Part shown: positions 51,968 to 61,014 of the stretch, one piece after another | How the letters are laid out: every line of letters starts with the position of its first letter | How positions within the stretch are numbered: the first letter of the stretch is position 1 | Program-made: the position numbers and the translations under genes | Assembly: GCA_023387735.1 (NCBI GenBank) | Contig: JAEWHP010000014.1 | Span: 124,001-188,000, forward strand | DNA length: 64,000 bases | Direction: 5' to 3' | From: Pseudomonadota bacterium | Lineage (GTDB): Bacteria > Pseudomonadota > Alphaproteobacteria > Rhizobiales > Xanthobacteraceae | The notes under the pieces: model-generated | The model's database searches: none | Told to the model about the DNA's origin: nothing | Seen by the model: only the letters and a program-made list of their open reading frames with translations

Positions 51968-52963
51968 GTGAAAAACCTCCTCACCGACGTACCGGGCGTC
52001 CGTGTCGGCCACGCCGACGACGCGGCGCTGGCCTCCGGCGTCACCGCGATCGTTTTCGATGCGCCCGCCATTGCGTCCATAGACGTGCGCGGCGGCGGCC
52101 CCGGTACCCGCGAGGACGCCGCCCTCAAACCGGAAAGCACCGTCGAGGCGATCGACGGCATTGCGCTCTCCGGAGGCTCGGCCCATGGCCTCGATGCCGC
52201 AGGCGGCGTGCAGGCCTGGCTCGCCGAACAGGGGCGCGGCTTTCAGGTCCGCGGGGCGGTCGTCCCTATCGTTCCGGGCGCGATCTGCTTCGACCTGCTC
52301 AACGGCGGCAACAAGGCGTGGGGACGCTTTCCGCCCTATCGCGATCTCGGCTATGCGGCAGCCGGTGCAGCGAGCGCCGATTTCGCGCTGGGCAGCGTCG
52401 GCGCCGGTCTCGGGGCCGGCACGGCCAATTTCAAGGGCGGGCTCGGCTCGGCTTCCGCGCAAACCGAAGGCGGCGTCACGGTCGGCGCGCTGGCAGTGGT
52501 CAATGCGATCGGCAGCGTTACGGTTGGCGACGGACCGTGGTTCTGGGCGGCCCCGTTCGAAATCGGCAACGAGTTCGGCGGGCGCGGATTGCCGGCTTCG
52601 TTCACGCCCGACATGCTGAAGGCCCGCCTCAAGGGCGGCTCCGCAGCGACAGCATTGGAAAATACCACGCTGGTAGTAGTCGTTACCGATGCCATGCTGA
52701 CAAAACCGCAGGCCAGGCGGCTGGCGACGATCGCGCAGACCGGAATGGCCCGCGCGATCTATCCCGTGCACGCTCCGCTGGACGGCGACGTGGTGTTTGC
52801 CGCCGCGACCGGCAGGAAGCCGGTCGATCCGCTGTTCGGGCTCACCGAACTCGGAATGGTCGCCGCCAATACCGTCGCCCGTGCAGTTGCACGCGGTGTC
52901 CATAGTGCGACCGCGCTACCCTTTCTGGGTGCGCTGCCGGCGTGGAGCGATCGTTTCGGCTAG
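51968..52963 (+). CDS. P1 family peptidase (DmpA/NylC-like)
   Basis: A GTG at 51968 starts 331 residues. Peptidase family S58/P1 members autocleave to expose a nucleophile. Here LENTTLVVVVTDAML carries the likely N232/T233 cleavage site, as in NylC and DmpA, and GIALSGGSAHGLDAAGGVQA and VPIVPGAICFDLLNGG are family motifs. Activities in the family are aminopeptidase, beta-peptidase or oligoamide hydrolase. It is probably cytosolic as there is no signal. It converges on the EF-hand gene. Confidence 0.88.
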   Translation: MKNLLTDVPGVRVGHADDAALASGVTAIVFDAPAIASIDVRGGGPGTREDAALKPESTVEAIDGIALSGGSAHGLDAAGGVQAWLAEQGRGFQVRGAVVPIVPGAICFDLLNGGNKAWGRFPPYRDLGYAAAGAASADFALGSVGAGLGAGTANFKGGLGSASAQTEGGVTVGALAVVNAIGSVTVGDGPWFWAAPFEIGNEFGGRGLPASFTPDMLKARLKGGSAATALENTTLVVVVTDAMLTKPQARRLATIAQTGMARAIYPVHAPLDGDVVFAAATGRKPVDPLFGLTELGMVAANTVARAVARGVHSATALPFLGALPAWSDRFG

Positions 52964-52998
52964 GTCGCAGTCCGAAGGATCATCGCCGGGTCTCGTGC

Positions 52999-53733
52999 TC
53001 AAGCGCTGACCGAGAGCGAGGCGGTGGCGGATGAGATCGCCTGGGCCTGTCGCTGGATCATCTGCTCGATGAAATTGTAGGACGATGTCGCGGCGCTGGA
53101 TGTGCTTCCGCCTGCTGCCGTCGTCATCGTCACCTTGGATCCGTCCGCATAGGTCAGCGACGTCGTCACCGAGCCGTCGCTATTGGTGACGGAGGTCGTG
53201 CTGGCGCCCTGCAGTGCCTGCGAGAAAGGATCGGAACCTGATCCGCCGGCACCGTTCGCGTCATCGCGATGACCATGATGGCCCCTGGGCCTCAATGCGG
53301 ACGCCAGTTCCTTGAGGCTCACCGCGCCGTCGCCATCCTTGTCGAGCTTGCCGAACACCCTGTCGGCATTCTCGAGATTGGTGCCGCCGGCGCCGAGCGC
53401 CTCTTCGAATTCCGATTTGGTGATCTTGCCGTCACTATCGCCATCGATCTGCGCGAACAGATCCTTCAGCGCGTTGAACCGGGTCTTGGATGCCGTGGTC
53501 GCGCCCGACGAGGACTGGCTCTGCGCATCGAGCAGCGCGCTCATGGTCTCCGGCGAAATCTGCGCATGACCGCCCGATCCAGAACTCGAACCGACCGATG
53601 ACTGCGAACCCGAAGGCAACAGGTCGAACGGGCTCTTTGCGTTCTGGCCCGCGCCAGTGGACGCCGACTTCGATGACGTCAACGCCTTGAGAGCATCGAT
53701 AGCCGACGATGCAGCGCCCAAAGCAAGGAACAT
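52999..53733 (-). CDS. EF-hand protein
   Basis: I chose the ATG at 53733 (MFLALGAASSAIDALKALTS), which has GGAG upstream; a longer frame to 53994 overlaps the rpe start and is rejected. The 244-residue protein has two EF-hand loops, DGDSDGKITKSEFEEAL and DKDGDGAVSLKELASAL (spacing about 36 residues, so a true pair), in a Ser/Gly/Ala-rich context. No clear signal peptide is seen. It should bind calcium. Function is unknown. Confidence 0.8.
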   Translation of the reverse strand: MFLALGAASSAIDALKALTSSKSASTGAGQNAKSPFDLLPSGSQSSVGSSSGSGGHAQISPETMSALLDAQSQSSSGATTASKTRFNALKDLFAQIDGDSDGKITKSEFEEALGAGGTNLENADRVFGKLDKDGDGAVSLKELASALRPRGHHGHRDDANGAGGSGSDPFSQALQGASTTSVTNSDGSVTTSLTYADGSKVTMTTAAGGSTSSAATSSYNFIEQMIQRQAQAISSATASLSVSA

Positions 53734-53985
53734 GGCAAGACTCCAACAGCGCCGCCGGTCGCGGCCGATAGCTCGTGCCTGTTCATCAGCAAGCGCCGTG
53801 CCACGGAAAAAATCCAATGAAATCGGGCTTTCTGATATCCGTCCGCATCCGCCGAGCCCGGCAAGAGATGCCGGCTCCGGCAGATTTTTCCGCCCACAGG
53901 AGACCTCGGCGGTCGCATTGCTCCCGGCCGCCCTGCATGTTACGCGGAGCCGTCCTCGCCCCTTGAGAGCCATGGGAAAGCGCAC

Positions 53986-54687
53986 ATGTCCCAACAGTTT
54001 GCGTCACGTCCCCTCGTCATCGCCCCGTCAATCCTGGCGGCGGATTTCGCCAGGCTTGGCGAAGAGGTTCGCGCCGTCGATGCGGCCGGCGCCGACTGGA
54101 TCCATCTCGACGTGATGGACGGACATTTCGTGCCGAACATTTCCTACGGGCCCGACGTCATCAAGGCGATGCGTCCGCACAGCAAGAAGATCTTCGACGC
54201 GCATCTGATGATCTCGCCCTGCGACCCTTATCTCGAGGCGTTCGCAAAGGCCGGCTGCGATCACATCACGGTCCATGCCGAGGCCGGCCCGCATCTGCAT
54301 CGCTCGCTGCAGGCGATCCGCGCGCTCGGCAAGAAGGCCGGCGTCTCGCTCAATCCGGGCACGCCGGCGAGCGCGATCGAATACGTCATCGACCTGATCG
54401 ACCTGGTGCTGGTGATGTCGGTCAACCCCGGTTTCGGCGGCCAGGCCTTCATCAAGTCCGCGCTCGGCAAGATCAGCGACATCCGGGCGATGACCGCCGG
54501 GCGCCCGATCGACATCGAGGTCGACGGCGGCGTCGGTCCCGATGTTGCGGGCCAGCTTGCAGCAGCCGGCGCCAACGCGCTGGTCGCCGGCTCCGCGGTC
54601 TTCAAGGGCGGCAGCGTGGAATCCTATAAGGCCAACATTGCCGCGATCCGCAACGCGGCAGCGCTGACGCGCGGCGAAGCGATCTGA
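53986..54687 (+). CDS. rpe: ribulose-phosphate 3-epimerase
   Basis: The 233-residue TIM-barrel protein has APSILAADFARLGEEVRAV, IHLDVMDGHFVPNISYGPDV, DAHLMISPCDPYLEAFAKAG, VMSVNPGFGGQAFIKSAL and IEVDGGVGPDVAGQ. All metal ligands and acid/base Asp residues appear present. It interconverts ribulose-5-phosphate and xylulose-5-phosphate in the pentose phosphate or Calvin cycle. It is not near cbb genes here. Confidence 0.96.
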   Translation: MSQQFASRPLVIAPSILAADFARLGEEVRAVDAAGADWIHLDVMDGHFVPNISYGPDVIKAMRPHSKKIFDAHLMISPCDPYLEAFAKAGCDHITVHAEAGPHLHRSLQAIRALGKKAGVSLNPGTPASAIEYVIDLIDLVLVMSVNPGFGGQAFIKSALGKISDIRAMTAGRPIDIEVDGGVGPDVAGQLAAAGANALVAGSAVFKGGSVESYKANIAAIRNAAALTRGEAI

Positions 54688-54841
54688 CGCCGATTGGGCG
54701 CCAGCGAAGCCACCGCATAGCGGGGTTCCACACTGCGGAAAGCGGTTAGGAGCCACCAAAGCTCCACGCTCCGGCCACAATGCTTCATGCTCTGGCCATA
54801 AACGCGGGCCACGGTTCTCCCGCTCATCTAGGGACTGGGAC

Positions 54842-55222
54842 ATGATCAAGGCCTACATCACTGCTGCAGTGCTCCTGGTATTGGCGCCCTCCGCCGCGCT
54901 TGCGCAGCGCGCGGGTGACGCCGCGCTGGGTGCGGTGGCCGGCGCCGTTGTGCTCGGACCGGTCGGGGCAGTCGCCGGGGCCTTCGTCGGCTACACTGCC
55001 GGGCCTTCGATATCGCGGTCTTGGGGATTGGATCGATCGCGTTCATCACGGCACCGGAGGCAGGCCTCGAAGGACAGTGTGCGAGGCGCGAGGGCGGAAG
55101 CCATCGGCCCCGGCGACGCCGCGCCCGCCGCGAATGCGCGTGTAGTGACTTCCAGAAATGCGGCGCCGCGGCTTGCCGCTCCCGCCAAGCCGTCATTCCC
55201 GCCGGTGCAAACGCTCGACTGA
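54842..55222 (+). CDS. secreted glycine-zipper small protein
   Basis: The 126-residue protein has a signal peptide (MIKAYITAAVLLVLAPSAAL) followed by a glycine-zipper stretch (GAVAGAVVLGPVGAVAGAFVG) and a basic tail. Such proteins insert into or associate with membranes. Family assignment is not possible beyond that. It converges with the kinase gene, 24 bp apart. Confidence 0.6.
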   Translation: MIKAYITAAVLLVLAPSAALAQRAGDAALGAVAGAVVLGPVGAVAGAFVGYTAGPSISRSWGLDRSRSSRHRRQASKDSVRGARAEAIGPGDAAPAANARVVTSRNAAPRLAAPAKPSFPPVQTLD

Positions 55223-55246
55223 GCGCACCCGGCGTCCAACGCGGCG

Positions 55247-56683
55247 CTAATGCCCGTCGCCACTTTCTTCCTGCGCCAGCGCGAGAGCCGAGCGCGGCGG
55301 CCTCACCACGGTCACCGTGCAGGCGGCTTCCGCCGCCACCTTGCCCGCGACGCTGCCGAGCAGCGAGCGCAGCATCGAATTCTGCCGCGCGCCCATGACG
55401 ACATGATCGACCTGGTTGACCCTTGTGAATTCCAGGATCGCGGACGCAGGATCGATCGCCTCCAGCACATGCACCGTCAACCTGCTGTCATCGAGCTCCA
55501 GCGGCGAGGCCCAGTGGCGAAGTGCGACCAGCCGGTCGATATGCTTGTTGTTGCCGTGCTCGTCGAGCGTCCTGTCGATGGTGATGCGGCCGAGCTTGAG
55601 CACGTTAAGGCATGCGAGCCGTGCGGACGGCAGGGTTGCCAACAGTTGTGCCGCGGTCCGGCGCAGGCACTCGTTGAGCTCTCCCGATCCCTCCTCGGTG
55701 TCCAGCGCCACCACCACGATCGGCCCCGAAGCCAGTTGCGCCGCGACGTCCGATTTCGGTTTCGGCACGGTCACACCCTGGTTGAAACGGCGACGCCACA
55801 CCGTGGTGAGCGGATCGCGCTGCAGCCGCTCCGACCGCGCCGTCAGCTTGACCTGCTGGGGATGGGCCAGTTCGAACGCCAGTTGCGAAGCCGTCGGATG
55901 CCGCCAGACCGGCTCGATCTCCAGGCACCGCAGCACGATTTCCTGCAGCCAGGGCGGATAATCAGGCTTCAGCTTGCGCGGCGGATACGGATCGCGCCAC
56001 AGCCGCCGACGCATGCCGCGCAGCGTTTCGCTTTCGCCGAACGGCCGCACGCCGGTGGTGAAGAAATACAAGAGCACGCCGAGCGAAAACAGATCGCTGC
56101 GCGGATCGTCGCGGACGTCCAGCAGACGCTCCGGCGCCATGTACGGCGCCGTACCGTAGGGCAGACGGAATTCTTCCTGCAGCAGGTCAGGCAATTGGTT
56201 GTGATGCGACAGCCCGAAATCGATCAGCACGCATTCGCCGGAGGGACGAAACATGATGCTGCTCGGCTTGATGTCGTGATGGATCACGCTCTGGCGGTGC
56301 AGGTCGGCGAGCGCAGTCGCGATCTTGCCGGCGATCACCCTCGCCTCGTCATATGGCAATGGCAGTTCGCCAAGCCGGCTCAGCAGCGTCTTGCCGGGAA
56401 TGCGCTCGACGACGACATAGGCCTGCCGGTCGAAATCGCCGGTGCCGAAACAACCCGGCACGTGCGGGCCGGCCAGCCGCGGCACGATCATCTGCTCCAT
56501 CTCGAAGCTGACGATGGCCGCCGGGTCTTCGCCTTCGGAAATCCTTGGAATCTTCATCAGCATCGGGACGTTGATGCCGGGATGGGTCACCGTCCACAGC
56601 GTCGCCATCCCACCCTTGTGGACACACTCCCCGATCGTGAAGCCGTCCAGTTCCGCGCCGGGTTCGATTGTACGCTTCACCAT
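55247..56683 (-). CDS. Ser/Thr protein kinase fused to universal stress protein domain
   Basis: Start at 56683 (MVKRTIEPGAELDGFTIGEC) gives 478 residues. The kinase lobe has K44 (LMKIPR), the catalytic loop VIHHDIKPSS with D137, and LIDFGLSH with D155, then TAPYMAPERL and the later F-helix Asp in RSDLFSLGV. It therefore looks active. Residues ~325-478 are a UspA domain with VVMGARQNSM ... LLGSVAGKV; the usual G-2X-G-9X-G(S/T) ATP motif is altered (Q for the second G, one residue shorter). Its ATG is 4 bp after the metallophosphoesterase stop. Confidence 0.9.
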   Translation of the reverse strand: MVKRTIEPGAELDGFTIGECVHKGGMATLWTVTHPGINVPMLMKIPRISEGEDPAAIVSFEMEQMIVPRLAGPHVPGCFGTGDFDRQAYVVVERIPGKTLLSRLGELPLPYDEARVIAGKIATALADLHRQSVIHHDIKPSSIMFRPSGECVLIDFGLSHHNQLPDLLQEEFRLPYGTAPYMAPERLLDVRDDPRSDLFSLGVLLYFFTTGVRPFGESETLRGMRRRLWRDPYPPRKLKPDYPPWLQEIVLRCLEIEPVWRHPTASQLAFELAHPQQVKLTARSERLQRDPLTTVWRRRFNQGVTVPKPKSDVAAQLASGPIVVVALDTEEGSGELNECLRRTAAQLLATLPSARLACLNVLKLGRITIDRTLDEHGNNKHIDRLVALRHWASPLELDDSRLTVHVLEAIDPASAILEFTRVNQVDHVVMGARQNSMLRSLLGSVAGKVAAEAACTVTVVRPPRSALALAQEESGDGH

Positions 56684-56687
56684 CACT

Positions 56688-57449
56688 TCACTTCCCGACC
56701 AGCAGGCGATCGGCCAGCCAATGCGGCAGTCCGTTGGCGCGGATCCGGTCTGCCGCGGCCTCGACGTCATAAGGCACGCGGCAATAGGTGATCTCGCGCG
56801 ATGCAGTGTCGAACATGGCAAACGCCGCCGCCGGATTGCCGTCGCGCGGCTGCCCGACCGAGCCCAGGACCGCGAGCCAGCGCCGGCCGCCAGTCAGTTG
56901 CACCGGCAGTTCGGATGTCGGGATGAAACTCGTCATCTTCGCCGCCGACGACATCGAGTAGAGCGCCGGCTTGTGGATGTGTCCGCAGAACGTGACATGG
57001 GCACTGGTCGCCTCGATGCTGCGCGCGGCATCCGGCGTCCCGCTCACATAGTGCCACCGCGCGGGGTGTGATGCTTCCGAATGCACGTAGAGACGATCGT
57101 CTTCCTGCCTCGTCAGCGGCAACTCCTTCAGAAAACGCCGCTGCGGCGCGCTGAGCCTGCCGCGCGTCCATACGATCGCAGCCTGCGCCACGGCATTCAT
57201 GTTTTCCGACGGCGTGCTGACGGCACTGTCATGGTTACCCATGACGATCATGGCGCCGCCGGCAACCAGGTCCATCACGGTATCGACCGCCCATTCCGGA
57301 TCGGCGCCGTAGCCGACCACATCGCCGAGACAGATGAACCGCTCCGCCCCGCGCGCCCGCGCGACATCGAGGCACGCGCTGAACGCCTGCCGGTTGGCAT
57401 GAATGTCCGCAAAGACGGCAAGCCGCACGCTCTCCTCCCGATCCATCAT
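56688..57449 (-). CDS. calcineurin-like metallophosphoesterase
   Basis: Start at 57449 (or the next codon) gives 253 residues. Metal motifs are D15-I-H17, G42-D43, G71-N72-H73-D74 and CGHIHKPA, so the active site is complete. The family includes YfcE/ApaH-type phosphodiesterases and protein phosphatases. The kinase-UspA gene follows 4 bp later, so a phosphatase/kinase pair is likely. The substrate is unknown. Confidence 0.9.
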   Translation of the reverse strand: MMDREESVRLAVFADIHANRQAFSACLDVARARGAERFICLGDVVGYGADPEWAVDTVMDLVAGGAMIVMGNHDSAVSTPSENMNAVAQAAIVWTRGRLSAPQRRFLKELPLTRQEDDRLYVHSEASHPARWHYVSGTPDAARSIEATSAHVTFCGHIHKPALYSMSSAAKMTSFIPTSELPVQLTGGRRWLAVLGSVGQPRDGNPAAAFAMFDTASREITYCRVPYDVEAAADRIRANGLPHWLADRLLVGK

Positions 57450-57584
57450 CGCGCCCGTGCCCACGCGCGTATTGACGGATATCAAAAACCGGGACGCACC
57501 GGCCAGCAATTGCACGGGAAACAGGTCGGGAGATGGGGCGGGAACGCCTCGCCGGAGAGACGGCGGGGACGCACGGCAAGGCAA

Positions 57585-58181
57585 TCAGCGCTTGCGTGGC
57601 GCTTCCAGGCCCTTGAGGAGCAGCGCAAGGACCGCATCGATCCGCGCCGGCGTACCCGGATCGCTCCATTCCTCGGCATGGCCGGGATGATGGAAGCGGC
57701 TGGTGGCATCGAAAATGGCGCGCGCCGTCACCTTGACATCGGCGACCTGGAAGACGCCCTGCTCCACACCGTCGGACAGGATCCTGGCGGCCTGATCGAC
57801 CAGGCAATCCTTATGGCAGTTCACCGCCTTGCAGGCCTCGCGGGCCAGCGTCAGGTAGGTCGCAAACATTTCGGGATCGGCGCCAAGCCGCTCGTGCTTG
57901 ATCGCAAACATCGTGCGCAGCCATTTGTCGAGCCGCGCCGGCGCCGGACCGGAAGCCTCTGCAATCTTCAACAGCGGCGCACTGAGACGGTCGAGCCAGC
58001 GCTTGGCCACCGCCTCGCGCAGCGAGGCCTTGCTGGGAAAATGACGGTAGACGCTGCCGTGGCTGACATCGAGCGCGCGGGCGACATCCACCACGGTTGC
58101 CTTGGCCAATCCGTAGCGGCGCAAGACGTCTTCAGTGACCTCGAGAATTCGTTCGGGGGTCAGAACCACGACTTCGTTCAT
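57585..58181 (-). CDS. TetR family transcriptional regulator
   Basis: Start at 58181 (MNEVVVLTPERILEVTEDVL) gives 198 residues; upstream in-frame codons fall into intergenic DNA. The HTH is at about residues 26-50 (TVVDVARALDVSHGSVYRHF). The C-terminal TetR_C domain is normal in length. A 22-bp palindrome at 58447-58468, upstream of a possible small ORF, is the probable operator. The start of the phosphoesterase is 136 bp downstream. Confidence 0.9.
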   Translation of the reverse strand: MNEVVVLTPERILEVTEDVLRRYGLAKATVVDVARALDVSHGSVYRHFPSKASLREAVAKRWLDRLSAPLLKIAEASGPAPARLDKWLRTMFAIKHERLGADPEMFATYLTLAREACKAVNCHKDCLVDQAARILSDGVEQGVFQVADVKVTARAIFDATSRFHHPGHAEEWSDPGTPARIDAVLALLLKGLEAPRKR

Positions 58182-58245
58182 GCACGCACCTGCGAAACGA
58201 TCGGACGGGTGGTCATCTAATCCCCCTGTAATGCCCCGGACGGGG

Positions 58246-58356
58246 TTAATGTTTCGCCGGTTCGAACCGCTCGGCCTGCGAGGCCAAGTGACGCGCAACG
58301 CTCTGGTTGAGCCAGCTCTGGATTTGGGTGGCGAGATGAATGAGATGGGCAGCCAT
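58246..58356 (-). CDS. possible 36-residue small protein upstream of tetR
   Basis: ATG at 58356 follows AAAGGAC at 8 nt. The predicted protein begins MAAHLIHLATQIQSWLNQSV and ends ERFEPAKH. It is amphipathic, with good codon use. It lies between the TetR operator and the TetR start, and ends 65 bp before the regulator, so it would share its transcript. No homologue is known to me, so this is tentative. Confidence 0.4.
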   Translation of the reverse strand: MAAHLIHLATQIQSWLNQSVARHLASQAERFEPAKH

Positions 58357-58446
58357 AACAATAGTCCTTTGCAATTCCCCGGCTCCAAACCAACGGGCCG
58401 GTGACGCCTGAGCACCGGCGTCGGAAGTGGATATAGCAGGTCTCGC

Positions 58447-58468
58447 TGACAGATTTCAATATCTGTCA
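58447..58468. promoter_or_regulatory. TetR-type operator palindrome
   Basis: TGACAGAT, ttcaat, ATCTGTCA is a perfect 8+6+8 inverted repeat. It lies 91 bp upstream of the small ORF, 266 bp upstream of the TetR start and 154 bp upstream of purB. Self-repression of the TetR transcript is the simplest reading. Confidence 0.75.
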
Positions 58469-58621
58469 TTCAATAATCCGTGACTGACTCGAAAAATGTG
58501 GTGCGGCGGCTGCCTGATCCTGCCCGCACGCCTTCATCCCCAGTGACATTGCCCCGTCGTTTGTCTCGCTTGCGCGGCTCTGCTAAAGCGCGGCGTAAAA
58601 AGCAATTTGCCGGAGTCGACG

Positions 58622-59929
58622 ATGATCCCCCGCTATACCCGCCCGGAAATGGCGTCGATCTGGGAGCCCCAGACCCGCTTCAAGATCTGGTTCGAGATCG
58701 AGGCGCATGCGGCTGATGCATTGGCAGAAATCGGCACAATTCCGAAGGAAGCGGCCAAAACGATCTGGGCCAAGGCCAGGGATGCGACCTTCGACGTGGC
58801 GCGGATCGACGAGATCGAGCGCGAGACCAAGCACGACGTCATCGCCTTCCTGACCCATCTGGCCGAAATCGTCGGCCCCGAGGCCCGCTTCGTCCATCAG
58901 GGCATGACCTCGTCGGACGTGCTCGACACCTGCCTCAACGTCCAACTCACCCGCGCCGCAGACCTGCTGATTGCCGATATCGACAAGGTTCTGGCGGCGC
59001 TGAAGAAGCGCGCCTTCGAGCACAAGATGACGCCGACCATCGGCCGCTCCCACGGTATCCACGCCGAGCCTGTCACGTTCGGGCTCAAGCTTGCCTACGC
59101 CTATGCGGAGTTTTCCCGCGCCCGCGAGCGGCTCGTCGCCGCCCGCAAGGAGGTCGCGACCTGCGCGATTTCGGGCGCCGTCGGCACTTTCGCGCAGATC
59201 GACCCGCGCGTGGAAGAGCATGTCGCCAGGGCGATGGGGCTGGTGCCCGAGCCGATCTCGACCCAGGTGATTCCGCGCGACCGCCACGCGATGTATTTTG
59301 CAACGCTTGGCGTAATCGCCTCCTCGGTCGAGCGTCTATCGATCGAAATCCGCCATCTGCAGCGCACCGAAGTGCTGGAAGCGGAGGAGTTCTTCTCCGA
59401 AGGCCAGAAGGGCTCGTCGGCGATGCCGCACAAGCGCAACCCGGTGCTGTCGGAGAATCTCACCGGGCTGTCGCGCATGGTCCGCGCCTACGCGATGCCG
59501 GCGATGGAAAACGTGGCCCTCTGGCACGAGCGCGACATCTCGCACTCCTCCGCCGAACGCATGATCGGGCCTGACGCCACCGTGACGCTCGACTTCGCGC
59601 TGATGCGCCTGGCCGGTCTGATCGAAAAGCTCATGATCTACCCCGCCAACATGCAGAAGAACCTCGACCGGCTCGGCGGTCTCGTGCATTCGCAGCGGCT
59701 GTTGATCGCGCTGACGCAAAAGGGCGCGAGCCGCGAGGACGCCTACAAATACGTCCAGCGCAACGCAATGCCGGTCTGGCGCGGCGAACGCGACTTCCAG
59801 ACCCTGCTGAAGAAAGACCCCGACGTGAAGAAGCATCTCAGCGATGCCGACATCGAGGAGCAGTTCGACCTCGGCTATCACTTCAAGCACGTCGACACGA
59901 TCTTCAAGCGCGTGTTCGGCGAGAGTTGA
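58622..59929 (+). CDS. purB: adenylosuccinate lyase
   Basis: I chose the ATG at 58622 (MIPRYTRPEMASIWEPQTRF), the usual PurB start. The 435-residue protein has FVHQGMTSSDVLDTCLNVQL, GRSHGIHAEPVTFGLKLAYA and the signature GSSAMPHKRNPVLSENLTGL. It cleaves SAICAR and adenylosuccinate in purine synthesis. It is complete, of bacterial type I length, and stands alone. Confidence 0.97.
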   Translation: MIPRYTRPEMASIWEPQTRFKIWFEIEAHAADALAEIGTIPKEAAKTIWAKARDATFDVARIDEIERETKHDVIAFLTHLAEIVGPEARFVHQGMTSSDVLDTCLNVQLTRAADLLIADIDKVLAALKKRAFEHKMTPTIGRSHGIHAEPVTFGLKLAYAYAEFSRARERLVAARKEVATCAISGAVGTFAQIDPRVEEHVARAMGLVPEPISTQVIPRDRHAMYFATLGVIASSVERLSIEIRHLQRTEVLEAEEFFSEGQKGSSAMPHKRNPVLSENLTGLSRMVRAYAMPAMENVALWHERDISHSSAERMIGPDATVTLDFALMRLAGLIEKLMIYPANMQKNLDRLGGLVHSQRLLIALTQKGASREDAYKYVQRNAMPVWRGERDFQTLLKKDPDVKKHLSDADIEEQFDLGYHFKHVDTIFKRVFGES

Positions 59930-60027
59930 TTGCCTCGCCGGCGCGCACCGGGACCAGCGCCAATCATCCGGGCGGCGGTTGCACTTCCGTAAAGACCGCA
60001 ACTCGTAGCTTTCCGGTCTTGCCAAGG

Positions 60028-60049
60028 CGATTTGAATCGTTCCAAATCG
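60028..60049. promoter_or_regulatory. inverted repeat upstream of murI
   Basis: CGATTTG (60028-60034), aatcgttc, CAAATCG (60043-60049) is a 7+8+7 dyad, 77 bp before the murI start, in the purB-murI gap. It may be an operator; no regulator is adjacent. Confidence 0.3.
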
Positions 60050-60126
60050 ATACAATCACCCGTGAACGAGCCCGTTGGCCCGCTCCAGCAACTGAACGGT
60101 AATTGCGGATCGGCTAAGGTCGCAGC

Positions 60127-60915
60127 GTGTCCTCCCCACCCACCATCCTCGTGTTCGACTCCGGCCTTGGCGGCCTCACCGTCCTGCGGGAGATCGTCCG
60201 CGCCCGGTCCGACGCGAACTACGTCTATGTCGCCGACGACGCGTTCTTTCCCTACGGCCATCACAGCGAAGAGCAGATCGTTGCGCGCGTGGTGCCGCTG
60301 ATCGGCGACTTGATCGCGCGCCATGCCCCCGACCTGGTGGTGATCGCCTGCAACACCGCTTCCACGCTTGTGATGTCGCACCTGCGCAGCGCCTACCAGG
60401 TTCCGTTTGTCGGCACCGTGCCGGCGATCAAGCCTGCCTGCGCCAGTTCGAAGACCAAACGGGTGTCGGTGCTGGGTACCAGGGGCACCGTCGCCCGCGA
60501 ATACACCAAGCGGCTGATCCACGATTTCGCGCAAGGCTGCGAGGTGACGCTGGTCGGATCGGCCGAACTCGCCTCGCTCGCCGAATCCGCGCTCAGCGGC
60601 AACGCGGTGCGCGACGCCGACATCGCAACCGAACTGGCTCCCTGCTTTGTCGAAAGCGGCGACGCGCGTACCGACACCGTCGTCCTCGCCTGCACGCATT
60701 ATCCGCTGTTGCTGGACCGGTTGACTCGGCTCGCACCATGGCCGGTCGATTGGATCGATCCGGCGCCCGCCATCGCGCGTCGCGTGGCCGACTTGCTCGG
60801 CCCTCCCGGCAGTACGGGCGACGCAGCCGCCGCGGAGATGATCTTCACGTCCAGGCGGCCGCACTCGCTGAGCCAGGCGCTGATGCCGTTCTTCGGCGGA
60901 CGCGTCCCGGCCTAG
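60127..60915 (+). CDS. murI: glutamate racemase
   Basis: A GTG at 60127 starts 262 residues. The catalytic motifs are ILVFDSGLGGLTVLREI, VVIACNTASTLVM (first Cys) and VVLACTHYPLLLDRL (second Cys). It supplies D-glutamate for peptidoglycan. A long hairpin repeat begins right after the stop and could serve as terminator. Confidence 0.95.
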   Translation: MSSPPTILVFDSGLGGLTVLREIVRARSDANYVYVADDAFFPYGHHSEEQIVARVVPLIGDLIARHAPDLVVIACNTASTLVMSHLRSAYQVPFVGTVPAIKPACASSKTKRVSVLGTRGTVAREYTKRLIHDFAQGCEVTLVGSAELASLAESALSGNAVRDADIATELAPCFVESGDARTDTVVLACTHYPLLLDRLTRLAPWPVDWIDPAPAIARRVADLLGPPGSTGDAAAAEMIFTSRRPHSLSQALMPFFGGRVPA

Positions 60916-61014
60916 AGCCTTTCCGGTTCTGATTGAATCAGAACCGGGCTCCAGTTTTTTGTTTTGACGCGTTTTCTCTACGCGAACCGGTGTCCACTTC
61001 GCTTGAAAACGCTA
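60916..61014. repeat. dispersed element with 12-bp hairpin and T-run
   Basis: CCGGTTCTGATT, g, AATCAGAACCGG (60923-60947) is a perfect 12-bp stem followed by a T-run (AGTTTTTTG). A second dyad GCGTTTTC (60969-60976) and GAAAACGC (61005-61012) follows. I recognise this pair as a common Rhizobiales intergenic element. It separates convergent murI and the cyclic-nucleotide-binding gene and probably ends murI transcription. Confidence 0.75.
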
